Part shown: positions 1-6,263 of the stretch, one piece after another | Numbering within the stretch: position 1 is the stretch's first letter | Layout: every line of letters begins with the position of its first letter | Assembly (NCBI GenBank): GCA_011526395.1 | Contig: WTHW01000264.1 | Location: 1 to 6,851, forward strand | Length of the DNA stretch: 6,851 nt | Direction of reading: 5' to 3' | Origin: Alphaproteobacteria bacterium | GTDB taxonomy: Bacteria > Pseudomonadota > Alphaproteobacteria > Puniceispirillales > Puniceispirillaceae | Notes under the pieces: model-generated | Told to the model about the DNA's origin: nothing | Database searches by the model: none | What the model saw: only the letters and a program-made list of their open reading frames with translations | Translations under genes and position numbers: made by a program

Positions 1-44
1 GTTTTTTGGCGAAGAATGAAGAAAATAATGTCGAATCAAGTTGA
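1..44 (+). CDS. Possible 3' end of an upstream gene (trmD expected by synteny)
   Basis: In frame 3 the window opens with FLAKNEENNVESS and a TGA stop at 42-44. Frame 2 stops earlier (17-19), and frame 1 stays open to a stop at 118-120 inside rplS. In many proteobacteria the gene just upstream of rplS is trmD (tRNA guanine-N1 methyltransferase), so a charged C-terminal tail ending here is plausible. Thirteen residues carry no recognisable motif, so neither the identity nor the frame can be established from this window. Confidence 0.22.
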   Translation, partial: FLAKNEENNVESS

Positions 45-67
45 CAAAACAGGGCCCTGTCTGTCAA
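41..67. repeat. Imperfect 27-base inverted repeat upstream of rplS
   Basis: TTGACA (41-46) pairs with TGTCAA (62-67), and the centre ACAGGGCCCTGT (49-60) is a perfect 12-base palindrome. The two parts are joined by a small asymmetric bulge (AA against C). No T run follows, so it is not a standard terminator. It sits 26 bases before the rplS ribosome binding site and could be a protein-binding site, an mRNA processing hairpin, or chance. Confidence 0.4.
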
Positions 68-106
68 AAGAGCCTCAGAAAAAGCCCAAGATAGGGGAGA
101 TGAATT

Positions 107-487
107 ATGAATATTGTTGAGCAAATCGGTCAAGACGCCGTAAACGCGTCTTTAGCAGAGCGTCCCGTTCCAGAATTTGGTGCAGGTGATACATTGCGCA
201 TCAGTGTCCGTGTTGTTGAAGGTAGCCGTGAACGTGTTCAGGCCTTTGAAGGTGTATGTATTGCCCGTAAGAATAAAGGCATCAGCTCATCATTCACAGT
301 GCGTAAGATTTCTTATGGTGAAGGCGTTGAGCGTATTTTCCCGCTTTATTCTCCTCAAGTACAGAAAATCGAAGTCCTACGTCGTGGCCGTGTTCGTCGT
401 GCGAAGCTTTATTATCTTCGTGGTCGTACAGGTAAGGCAGCACGTATCGCTGAAAAGACAAGAACAAGCGGCGCCGCAGCTTCTTAA
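107..487 (+). CDS. rplS: 50S ribosomal protein L19
   Basis: L19 is a structural protein of the large ribosomal subunit, located at the 30S-50S interface. The 126-residue product is of typical size, slightly extended at the C-terminus by an Ala/Ser-rich tail (about residues 120-126). The family core is clear: [13 protein letters not shown] (24-36), the [25 protein letters not shown] region (about 45-69), [13 protein letters not shown] (71-83), and the L19 signature [14 protein letters not shown] at 92-105. The ATG at 107 is preceded by AGGGGAG at 93-99 with 7 bases of spacing, which fixes the start. The leucine genes follow on the same strand after 83 bases with no terminator visible, so readthrough into leuC is possible. 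Placement of rplS beside leuC is familiar from alphaproteobacteria. Confidence 0.98.
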   Translation: MNIVEQIGQDAVNASLAERPVPEFGAGDTLRISVRVVEGSRERVQAFEGVCIARKNKGISSSFTVRKISYGEGVERIFPLYSPQVQKIEVLRRGRVRRAKLYYLRGRTGKAARIAEKTRTSGAAAS

Positions 488-517
488 TTTGCACATGATT
501 TGAAGGCCTCTGGCCTG

Positions 518-556
518 ATGCTTGCAAGGCTGCTGCCCCGCGGATCAGACCATTAA
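518..556 (+). CDS. Candidate leucine-rich leader peptide upstream of leuC
   Basis: An ATG at 518 opens a 12-codon frame, [12 protein letters not shown], with a TAA stop at 554-556. Three of the eleven residues after Met are Leu, including a CTG-CTG pair at 530-535. The last base of the stop is the first base of the leuC Shine-Dalgarno (556-563), the arrangement expected for translational coupling or a leader-peptide control element. Against it: the only upstream ribosome binding site is a weak GAAGG about 11 bases before the ATG, and no attenuator terminator follows. It could be a chance frame. Confidence 0.25.
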   Translation: MLARLLPRGSDH

Positions 557-563
557 AGGAGGT
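556..563 (+). promoter_or_regulatory. Strong ribosome binding site of leuC
   Basis: AAGGAGGT lies 7 bases before the leuC ATG and is fully complementary to the usual 16S rRNA 3' end. It overlaps the stop of the candidate leader frame. Its GGT half can pair with GACC at 548-551, so the site may be partly masked in the RNA. Confidence 0.85.
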
Positions 564-570
564 CTTCTTT

Positions 571-1980
571 ATGTCCGCGCCTAAAACACTTTTTGACAAA
601 ATTTGGGAATCTCATCTGGTTCATACATCAGATGATGGTTCTGCTTTGATTTATATCGACCGTCACTTGGTTCATGAAGTGACGAGCCCGCAGGCTTTTG
701 AAGGCCTTCGCAATGCAGGTCGTGTGGTCAAAGATACAAGCCGCACATTGGCTGTGGCTGATCACAATGTACCAACTACAGATAGATCAACAGGCATTGC
801 TGATGCCGAATCACGCATTCAGGTCGAGACCCTAGAGGCTAACGCTGCTGAATTTGGTGTGCCGTATTTTGCAATGGATGATATCCGCCAAGGTATTGTC
901 CACGTCATTGGTCCTGAGCAAGGCTTCACCCAGCCTGGCATGACGATTGTATGTGGTGATTCGCACACAGCCACGCATGGCGCCTTTGGGGCGTTGGCCT
1001 TTGGTATCGGGACCTCAGAGGTTGAACATGTTCTTGCGACACAAACTTTGATCCAACAGCCTGCCAAAAATATGAGAATCACTGTTGATGGTGAGGTTGG
1101 TCCATTGGTCACAGCTAAAGATATCATCTTGGCCATTATTGGCGAGATTGGTACAGCGGGTGGTACTGGCCATGTCATCGAATTTGCAGGTGAAGCAATT
1201 CAGGCTTTGAGCATGGAAGGTCGTATGACAGTTTGTAATATGGCCATTGAAGCAGGTGCCAGAGCTGGCATGATTGCCCCTGACGAAAAGACCTTTGCCT
1301 ATTTGCAAGAACGTCCCATGTCACCAAAAGGCGAAATGATGGACAAAGCCATTGCCTGGTGGAAGACATTGCCATCTGATGAAGGTGCCACTTATGATAA
1401 AGAGGTGGTGTTAAAGGCAGAAGATATCATCCCAACAGTCACTTGGGGCACAAGCCCTGAAGATGCGATGGCCATCAATGGGGCCGTGCCAAACCCAGCT
1501 CAAATTAGCGATCCAGCTGTAAAAGCAAAGGTTGAGCGCGCGATTGATTATATGGGTTTGACCGCTGGTCAAAAAATGACAGATATCAAAGTCGACACAG
1601 TCTTTATCGGTTCTTGTACAAATAGCCGAATCGAAGATCTGCGTGCCGCCGCATCGATTGCCGAAGGTCGTCAAATTGCAGATGGTATGCGTGCGATGGT
1701 CGTGCCAGGCTCAGGTCTTGTCAAAGAACAAGCAGAAGCTGAAGGCTTGGACAAGATTTTCACCTCAGCTGGATTTGAATGGCGTGAGCCAGGCTGTTCT
1801 ATGTGTTTGGCGATGAATGCAGATAAGTTATCAGATGGTGAGCGTTGTGCCTCGACATCAAACCGTAACTTTGAAGGTCGTCAAGGTCGCGGTGGCAGAA
1901 CGCATCTTGTCAGCCCGCAAATGGCCGTCGCAGCGGCAGTAACAGGGTATCTGACAGATGTCAGAGATCTGGTATCATAA
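571..1980 (+). CDS. leuC: 3-isopropylmalate dehydratase, large subunit
   Basis: LeuC with LeuD forms isopropylmalate isomerase, which converts 2-isopropylmalate to 3-isopropylmalate in leucine biosynthesis in the cytoplasm. The 469-residue product matches the usual length of bacterial LeuC (about 466). Aconitase-superfamily landmarks are present: the [25 protein letters not shown] block starting at residue 129, [17 protein letters not shown] with Cys349, and [11 protein letters not shown] with Cys409 and Cys412. These three cysteines are the expected [4Fe-4S] cluster ligands. The C-terminal [19 protein letters not shown] block is also intact. The ATG at 571 follows a near-perfect Shine-Dalgarno, and no frame disruption is seen. 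leuD begins 13 bases after the stop, so the two subunits are clearly co-transcribed. Homoaconitase-type relatives exist, but the leuD and leuB neighbours settle the role. Confidence 0.98.
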   Translation: MSAPKTLFDKIWESHLVHTSDDGSALIYIDRHLVHEVTSPQAFEGLRNAGRVVKDTSRTLAVADHNVPTTDRSTGIADAESRIQVETLEANAAEFGVPYFAMDDIRQGIVHVIGPEQGFTQPGMTIVCGDSHTATHGAFGALAFGIGTSEVEHVLATQTLIQQPAKNMRITVDGEVGPLVTAKDIILAIIGEIGTAGGTGHVIEFAGEAIQALSMEGRMTVCNMAIEAGARAGMIAPDEKTFAYLQERPMSPKGEMMDKAIAWWKTLPSDEGATYDKEVVLKAEDIIPTVTWGTSPEDAMAINGAVPNPAQISDPAVKAKVERAIDYMGLTAGQKMTDIKVDTVFIGSCTNSRIEDLRAAASIAEGRQIADGMRAMVVPGSGLVKEQAEAEGLDKIFTSAGFEWREPGCSMCLAMNADKLSDGERCASTSNRNFEGRQGRGGRTHLVSPQMAVAAAVTGYLTDVRDLVS

Positions 1981-1985
1981 AGGAG
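1979..1985 (+). promoter_or_regulatory. Ribosome binding site deciding the leuD start
   Basis: AAAGGAG overlaps the leuC stop codon (1978-1980) and sits 8 bases before the ATG at 1994. An in-frame ATG at 1958 lies inside leuC and would add 12 residues foreign to the family, so 1994 is the better start. Confidence 0.8.
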
Positions 1986-1993
1986 CAATAGAC

Positions 1994-2599
1994 ATGCAAA
2001 AATTTGATACATTACGCGGTGTCGCGGCGCCTATGGAGATTATGAATATCGATACAGATATGATTATCCCAAAGCAGTTTCTGAAGACCATTAAACGCTC
2101 AGGCTTAGGGGCTAATCTTTTCCATGAGATGCGCTTTGATAATGATGGCAATGAAATTGCAGATTTTGTTTTGAATCAAACAGCTTATCGTGGCTCAGAG
2201 ATCATTGTAGCTGGTGATAATTTTGGCTGTGGCTCATCACGTGAACATGCCCCTTGGGCGTTGCTTGATTTTGGTATTCGCTGTGTGATTTCAACAAGCT
2301 TTGCAGATATCTTTTATAATAACTGTTTCAAAAATGGTATTTTGCCTATCAAAGTGACAGCTGAACAGCGTGATGCTTTGATGGCCGATGCGCGTGATAC
2401 TGAAAATCCAGAATTATCAATTGATTTGGTTGCACAGACTATCACACGTCCAAATGGCCCTGTGATCTCATTTGAAATTGATGCATTCCGCAAACAATGT
2501 TTGCTTGATGGTCTCGATGATATTGGTCTCACACTTGAGAAAAAAGACACCATTACAGACTATGAAAAGACGCGTAAAACAACGCATCCTTGGCTATAG
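1994..2599 (+). CDS. leuD: 3-isopropylmalate dehydratase, small subunit
   Basis: LeuD is the small, swivel-domain partner of LeuC in isopropylmalate isomerase. With the start at 1994 the product is 201 residues, the same length as the E. coli protein. The N-terminal stretch contains [13 protein letters not shown] (about residues 18-30), characteristic of LeuD, and the central [17 protein letters not shown] block begins at residue 74. The C-terminal part, with [17 protein letters not shown], is also family-like. The product lacks cluster cysteines, as expected for the small subunit. It is coupled to leuC by a 13-base gap and followed 32 bases after its stop by an intrinsic terminator, so leuC-leuD looks like the end of a transcription unit. 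Confidence 0.97.
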   Translation: MQKFDTLRGVAAPMEIMNIDTDMIIPKQFLKTIKRSGLGANLFHEMRFDNDGNEIADFVLNQTAYRGSEIIVAGDNFGCGSSREHAPWALLDFGIRCVISTSFADIFYNNCFKNGILPIKVTAEQRDALMADARDTENPELSIDLVAQTITRPNGPVISFEIDAFRKQCLLDGLDDIGLTLEKKDTITDYEKTRKTTHPWL

Positions 2600-2631
2600 G
2601 CTTCGACTTGTGATGATGTAATAAAACAAAG

Positions 2632-2658
2632 AAGCCAGCTCAAAAACTGGCTTTTTTT
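2632..2658 (+). terminator. Intrinsic terminator after leuD
   Basis: AAGCCAG (2632-2638) pairs perfectly with CTGGCTT (2647-2653) around an 8-base loop, and the stem runs into seven T residues (2652-2658). This is a standard Rho-independent terminator for transcripts reading through leuCD. The A residues before the stem could also pair with the T tract, which would give some activity on the other strand, but no gene there needs it. Confidence 0.82.
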
Positions 2659-2686
2659 GTGATTGATAATCATAAGATTTTTTAAA
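2657..2686 (+). promoter_or_regulatory. Weak candidate promoter for leuB-asd
   Basis: Because a terminator precedes it, leuB probably needs its own promoter. The best pair I can see is TTGTGA (2657-2662) and TTTAAA (2681-2686), 18 bases apart, each matching about 4 of 6 sigma70 consensus positions. GATAAT at 2665-2670 is a better -10 box but lacks a good -35 partner. The region is AT-rich, so any match is weak evidence. Confidence 0.25.
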
Positions 2687-2710
2687 AAGACGAATTAAAG
2701 GAAAAGAACG

Positions 2711-3826
2711 ATGAGTTCAAACCGTAAAGTGATGATCTTGCCAGGTGATGGCATTGGCAAAGAAGTGATGGCAGCCAATCTGCAAGTGATTGACTGGTTA
2801 GCGAAGCATAAATCTTTGAATTTTGATATTTCAGAAGATGAGGTAGGCGGCGCTGCTTATGATAAATATGGCACGCCTTTGGCTGATGAAACTTTGGCAG
2901 ATGCAATGTCAGTTGATGCTGTTTTGTTTGGCGCTGTGGGCGGTCCACAATATGATGAATTGCCGTTTGAATTAAAGCCTGAAAGAGGTCTTTTGGCATT
3001 GCGCAAAGAAATGGCTCTTTTTGCCAATCTCCGCCCTGCCATGGTGTTCCCTGAATTGGTTGAGGCTTCCACATTAAAGCCTGAGGTTGTCTCTGGCCTC
3101 GATATTATGATTCTGCGTGAATTGACAGGCGGATCTTATTTTGCTGAACCACGCGGCATTGAAACATTGGCAGATGGGACCAAGAAAGGCTTTGATACAA
3201 ATTTATACACCACAGGTGAAATTGAGCGTATTGGACGTGTCGGTCTTGATTTAGCACGCAAACGTCAAGGCAAGTTGATGTCTGTTGAAAAATCAAATGT
3301 GATGCATTCAGGTGTGCTCTGGCGTGAAGTGATGACAGCCTTGCATGCCAATGAAGGCGATGGCGTTACTTTGGGCCATATGTATGCTGATAATTGTGCA
3401 ATGCAATTGGTGCGCAACCCAAAGCAATTTGATGTGATTGTCACAGATAATTTATTTGGTGATTTGCTCTCAGATTGTGCGGCGATGTTGACAGGCTCTC
3501 TTGGTATGTTGCCATCTGCCTCCTTAGGGGCTGTTGATGAGCCAACAGGCATGCGCAAAGCACTTTATGAGCCTGTACATGGGTCTGCTCCTGATATCGC
3601 TGGTCAAAATCTGGCTAACCCATTGGCGCAGTTCCTCTCATTTGCGATGATGCTTCGTTATAGTTTTGATCAAGCTGATGAGGCTGATTTGGTTGAAAAG
3701 GCCGTTGGCATGGCGCTTGGTTCTGGCAAGCGCACAGGCGATATTATGGCTGAGGGATGTGAACAAGTGGGAACAGATGGCATGACAAAGGCTGTTCTTG
3801 ATGCACTTGATCAGCTTGCCCGTTAA
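2711..3826 (+). CDS. leuB: 3-isopropylmalate dehydrogenase
   Basis: LeuB oxidatively decarboxylates 3-isopropylmalate with NAD+ to give 2-oxoisocaproate, the step after LeuCD, in the cytoplasm. The 371-residue product is of normal length for the isocitrate/isopropylmalate dehydrogenase family. Visible landmarks are [10 protein letters not shown] near the N-terminus, [16 protein letters not shown] with Tyr143, [11 protein letters not shown] with Lys194 (the catalytic Tyr/Lys pair), and metal-binding Asp227 (YADNCAMQL), Asp251 and Asp255 ([10 protein letters not shown]). The C-terminal [20 protein letters not shown] block is the nucleotide-binding region. AAAGGA at 2697-2702 provides the ribosome binding site, 8 bases before the ATG. 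asd follows after 25 bases with no terminator, so leuB and asd are probably co-transcribed. Confidence 0.98.
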   Translation: MSSNRKVMILPGDGIGKEVMAANLQVIDWLAKHKSLNFDISEDEVGGAAYDKYGTPLADETLADAMSVDAVLFGAVGGPQYDELPFELKPERGLLALRKEMALFANLRPAMVFPELVEASTLKPEVVSGLDIMILRELTGGSYFAEPRGIETLADGTKKGFDTNLYTTGEIERIGRVGLDLARKRQGKLMSVEKSNVMHSGVLWREVMTALHANEGDGVTLGHMYADNCAMQLVRNPKQFDVIVTDNLFGDLLSDCAAMLTGSLGMLPSASLGAVDEPTGMRKALYEPVHGSAPDIAGQNLANPLAQFLSFAMMLRYSFDQADEADLVEKAVGMALGSGKRTGDIMAEGCEQVGTDGMTKAVLDALDQLAR

Positions 3827-3851
3827 TTGATGAGAAGGATACATTTATAAG

Positions 3852-4883
3852 ATGGGATACAATATTGCTGTTGTTGGCGCGACAGGCGCTGTGGGCCGCG
3901 AAATGCTTCGCACATTGGCTGAACGCGATTTTCCAGCTGATAAAGTCTATGCATTGGCCTCATCACGGTCTGTCGGGCGTGAAGTCTCTTATGGTGATGA
4001 TGATGTTTTAAAAGTCGAATCACTTGAGAGCTTTGATTTTTCACAAGCACATTTGGCGTTATTTTCAGCTGGTGGCGAGACATCAAAAGCCTATGCTGAT
4101 AAAGCAGGCCAAGCGGGATGTATTGTCATTGATAATTCATCCGCCTTTCGCATGGATGATGATGTGCCTTTGATTGTGCCAGAGGTCAATGCTGAAGCCA
4201 CAGATGGGTGTTTGATAAAAAATGGTGGTCGCAATATCATTGCCAACCCAAATTGTTCAACAGCCCAGCTTGTGGTCGCTCTTAAGCCTTTGCATGATGC
4301 CTATGGGGTGAAGCGTGTGATTGCCTCAACCTATCAAGCCACATCTGGCGCAGGCCAGGCAGGTATGGATGAGTTGTTTAATCAGACCAAAGGTATTTTT
4401 GTGAATGATGAACAAACACCTGAAAAATTCACAAAGCAAATTGCCTTTAATGTGATCCCTCATATTGATGTCTTTATGGATGACGGATTTACCAAAGAAG
4501 AATGGAAAATGCGGGCAGAAACAAAGAAAATTATGGACCCATCCATTGAAGTGATTGCACATGCCGTGCGCGTCCCTGTGTTTGTCAGCCATAGTGAATC
4601 TGTCTTTGTTGAAACAGAAAAGAGCTTTGAGATTGGTGAAGTGCGCGATTTATTGCGTGAAGCTGAGGGTGTCAGCGTGATTGATCACAGAGCCAATGAA
4701 GGCTATGTCACGCCTGTTGAAGCTGCTGGTGAAGATGCTGTCTTTATCAGCCGATTACGCCGTGATCCGTCAATTGATAATGGCATGGTGTTCTGGTGTG
4801 TATCAGATAATCTGCGTAAAGGCGCTGCTTTGAATTCTGTGCAAATTGCAGAAACAGTTGTATCACGCGGGCTTATTTCTTAA
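3852..4883 (+). CDS. asd: Aspartate-semialdehyde dehydrogenase
   Basis: Asd reduces 4-aspartyl phosphate to aspartate semialdehyde with NADPH, the branch point to lysine/diaminopimelate, threonine and methionine. The 343-residue product has the N-terminal nucleotide-binding motif GATGAVG (residues 9-15) and the active-site block IIANPNCSTAQLVVALKPL with nucleophile Cys135. The segment HAVRVPVFVSHSES places substrate-binding Arg240 and catalytic His247 seven residues apart, as in the family. The start at 3852 is forced: an in-frame TGA at 3831 leaves no other ATG. Its best Shine-Dalgarno, AAGGA at 3835-3839, lies 12 bases away, longer than optimal, which may lower translation or reflect coupling to leuB. 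It is convergent with the kinase gene, with 10 bases between the stops. Confidence 0.97.
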   Translation: MGYNIAVVGATGAVGREMLRTLAERDFPADKVYALASSRSVGREVSYGDDDVLKVESLESFDFSQAHLALFSAGGETSKAYADKAGQAGCIVIDNSSAFRMDDDVPLIVPEVNAEATDGCLIKNGGRNIIANPNCSTAQLVVALKPLHDAYGVKRVIASTYQATSGAGQAGMDELFNQTKGIFVNDEQTPEKFTKQIAFNVIPHIDVFMDDGFTKEEWKMRAETKKIMDPSIEVIAHAVRVPVFVSHSESVFVETEKSFEIGEVRDLLREAEGVSVIDHRANEGYVTPVEAAGEDAVFISRLRRDPSIDNGMVFWCVSDNLRKGAALNSVQIAETVVSRGLIS

Positions 4884-4893
4884 GCCTGGCTGG

Positions 4894-5727
4894 TTACGGA
4901 TTCGCTGCTCTCTTTAACATCGCCTGATAGGCGTGAAGCCCGCTTTCTATATTCATAGTCAGCGGGCTTTGGCTATGGCGCACAATGTGATGTGTAATGT
5001 TAGAGGCTGTGTGAAGGGCTGTCTTGATGGCCTGTCCTGTAATGATTTGGCCCTTTATGATTTGGCTTAGGAACAGGCTGGCAAAGGCATCACCTGCGCC
5101 GCTCACACCATTGTCAAGCAAGGGCGCTGAGATATCATATATCTGACCTTTATGAAGACAAAGATCATGAATTGTTGCTTTATTACCTATGCCTGTGGCA
5201 AGGGCAATTTGGTTTGGTTTTGAAATCAGGTGATGTAATGCGCTTTTGGCCTGGTCTAGCGAGTCTAGAGGCCGGTTGGTCAAATAGCTTAATTCAAATT
5301 GATTCGGCGTCAGAATATCTGCCAATGGCAGCAAGCATTCGATGATGGCGGTGATCACATCCTCAGGCACATAAGACCGCCCCTTATCACCAAAAACAGG
5401 ATCGACCAAGACATGCATATCAGGGTTGCGCTGCTGCAATGCCTTGATAAATGAAGCTGTCGCAGACACTTGATCAGCAGTGCCAAAATAGCCTGTGTGA
5501 CAAGCTGTGATGCTGTTGGTGTCTGATAGCTTCAGGTAATCATCAAATAGATCTGTCATGCTCTGAGCACACATAACATCACGAGCAGTGGTCCCATAGC
5601 CAGGATGAGCGGCAAGTCGCACTGTATCGAGCTGGCAAGTCTCAAGACCACTTGCATGGTAAAAGGGCAAGCTGGCTCGATTCCCAACATAACCATGCAT
5701 TACATTTGATTGGATTGAAAAAATCAT
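4894..5727 (-). CDS. pdxY: Pyridoxal kinase-like protein (PdxY/PdxK family)
   Basis: The product resembles ATP-dependent pyridoxal kinases of the ribokinase-like superfamily, which phosphorylate B6 vitamers in the salvage route to pyridoxal phosphate. With the start at 5727 it is 277 residues, close to the family's usual 280-290. Landmarks are FSIQSNVMHGYVGN at the N-terminus (compare IQSHVVYGHAGN in E. coli PdxY), HTGYFGTADQV (77-87), VDPVFGD (108-114), TPNQFEL (140-146), and the SGAGDAF motif (209-215) with presumed catalytic Asp213. An upstream ATG pair at 5772/5769 would add 15 residues unlike the family and has no good ribosome binding site. The gene points against asd and diverges from sdhC, so it is transcribed alone. 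Substrate preference among pyridoxal, pyridoxine and related hydroxymethylpyrimidine-type substrates cannot be settled from sequence, and the symbol is by closest resemblance. Confidence 0.82.
   Translation of the reverse strand: MIFSIQSNVMHGYVGNRASLPFYHASGLETCQLDTVRLAAHPGYGTTARDVMCAQSMTDLFDDYLKLSDTNSITACHTGYFGTADQVSATASFIKALQQRNPDMHVLVDPVFGDKGRSYVPEDVITAIIECLLPLADILTPNQFELSYLTNRPLDSLDQAKSALHHLISKPNQIALATGIGNKATIHDLCLHKGQIYDISAPLLDNGVSGAGDAFASLFLSQIIKGQIITGQAIKTALHTASNITHHIVRHSQSPLTMNIESGLHAYQAMLKRAANP
4936..4969. terminator. Hairpin in convergent 3' region, possible asd terminator
   Basis: AAGCCCGCT (4936-4944) pairs perfectly with AGCGGGCTT (4961-4969). Inside the loop, CTAT (4947-4950) pairs with ATAG (4955-4958), giving 13 base pairs with one small internal loop. 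It begins 52 bases past the asd stop and lies within the C-terminal codons of the opposing kinase gene. The T run on the + strand is only three bases, so if it terminates asd transcripts it does so weakly or with Rho. It could also stabilise the 3' end of the asd mRNA. Confidence 0.4.
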
Positions 5728-5733
5728 CAGATG

Positions 5734-5739
5734 TCCTTT
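5734..5739 (-). promoter_or_regulatory. Ribosome binding site deciding the kinase start
   Basis: Read on the minus strand this is AAAGGA, 6 bases before the ATG at 5727. The farther ATGs at 5772/5769 have only a distant AGGG, about 11 bases upstream. This supports the shorter 277-residue product. Confidence 0.7.
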
Positions 5740-5757
5740 TGCCGTCTCTCCAGCAAG

Positions 5758-5763
5758 ACTATA
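5758..5763 (-). promoter_or_regulatory. Possible -10 box for the kinase gene
   Basis: The minus strand reads TATAGT, a 5 of 6 match to the -10 consensus, placed so that transcription would start just before the 5734-5739 ribosome binding site. A convincing -35 box is missing: TTGTTT is present but only 14 bases away. If used, it would exclude the 5772 start because the -10 box lies inside that extended frame. Confidence 0.25.
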
Positions 5764-5795
5764 TCTCATCATGATAAAAACAACCCTGTTTTGAA

Positions 5796-5824
5796 TTGAT
5801 TCACAGCGTGCTGTTAGGTATAAA
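5796..5824 (+). promoter_or_regulatory. sigma70-type promoter of the sdh operon
   Basis: TTGATT (5796-5801) and TATAAA (5819-5824) match the -35 box at 4 of 6 and the -10 box at 5 of 6 positions, with an ideal 17-base spacer. Transcription would begin near 5831, giving a leader of about 38 bases before sdhC. It is the best promoter in the window and lies directly upstream of the first gene of the operon. Confidence 0.55.
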
Positions 5825-5830
5825 ACAGCA
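5803..5830. promoter_or_regulatory. Candidate operator dyad over the sdh -10 box
   Basis: TGCTGTT (5809-5815) and AACAGCA (5824-5830) form a perfect 7-base inverted repeat that brackets the -10 box with an 8-base gap. A further ACAGC at 5803-5807 makes a second small palindrome with GCTGT at 5810-5814. Three copies of the same half-site across the promoter suggest a repressor site. No regulator family is identifiable. Confidence 0.35.
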
Positions 5831-5868
5831 AATTCTGATATTTTTTTGTCGGAGGGGAGATAAAATAC

Positions 5869-6249
5869 ATGGCAAAGGCACGTCCATTATCGCCGCATTT
5901 GCAAATTTACCGCCTGCCGTTACCTGCGTTGTTATCGATTACACATCGTATGACAGGCGTGGTGCTATCAACAGGTACAGTCTTGTTAGCCTTATGGCTC
6001 ATTGCACTTGCACAAGGCCCTGAGACATTTGCAACCGCAATGATGATTATCTCTCATCCACTTGGTCAAATTGTTTTATTTGGCTATAGCGTCGCTTTAT
6101 TTTATCACATGTGTAATGGCATTCGTCATTTGAACTGGGATAGAGGAAGCGGCCTTGAAATTGAGGCTGTATATCGTTCAGGCAAAATTACCATTGCCGC
6201 AGCTGTGTGTCTTACAGCAGCATTGTGGTCCGTGATTTATTTTATTTAA
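5869..6249 (+). CDS. sdhC: Succinate dehydrogenase cytochrome b556 subunit
   Basis: SdhC is one of the two membrane anchors of respiratory complex II. It helps bind heme b and ubiquinone in the cytoplasmic membrane. The 126-residue product has the family's N-terminal block RPLSPHLQIYRLPLPALLSITHRMTG, with Ser23, His26 and Arg27 at positions corresponding to the quinone-site Ser27, His30 and Arg31 of E. coli SdhC. The second signature, FYHMCNGIRHLNWD, carries His80, the presumed heme ligand. Three hydrophobic segments at about 28-49, 64-82 and 106-126 agree with the usual three-helix topology. GGAGGGGAG at 5851-5859 gives a strong ribosome binding site. sdhD follows after 14 bases. Confidence 0.96.
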   Translation: MAKARPLSPHLQIYRLPLPALLSITHRMTGVVLSTGTVLLALWLIALAQGPETFATAMMIISHPLGQIVLFGYSVALFYHMCNGIRHLNWDRGSGLEIEAVYRSGKITIAAAVCLTAALWSVIYFI

Positions 6250-6263
6250 AGGCAGGCGTGGTG

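Noticed and set aside
41..69. TTGACA at 41-46 as the -35 box of an rplS promoter
   Set aside because: No acceptable -10 box is found 16-18 bases downstream (about 63-70 reads GTCAAAAG). The hexamer is better explained as an arm of the inverted repeat.
819..1308. Minus-strand open frames inside leuC (such as 819-1178 and 1015-1308)
   Set aside because: They lie opposite strongly conserved LeuC coding sequence, have no recognisable motif and no ribosome binding site, and are explained by codon composition.
1958..1993. leuD extended upstream to an ATG at 1958
   Set aside because: This would overlap the end of leuC and add 12 residues. The ATG at 1994 has its own Shine-Dalgarno and gives exactly the family length.
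2682..3074. Minus-strand open frame of 130 codons opposite the start of leuB
   Set aside because: It runs antisense through the leuB ribosome binding site and N-terminal motif, and its translation is Gln/His/Leu-rich, as expected of a shadow frame.
5728..5772. Longer kinase frame starting at 5772
   Set aside because: The extra 15 residues do not resemble the family, the upstream ribosome binding site is poor, and the ATG at 5727 has a well-spaced AAAGGA. A -10-like box also lies inside the extension.
5796..6023. Plus-strand frame of 75 codons overlapping the sdhC start
   Set aside because: It begins within the promoter itself and overlaps the conserved N-terminus of SdhC in a different frame, with no family resemblance.
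6207..6263. sdhD extended upstream to an ATG at 6207
   Set aside because: The extension overlaps the conserved end of sdhC in another frame and reads as unrelated sequence.
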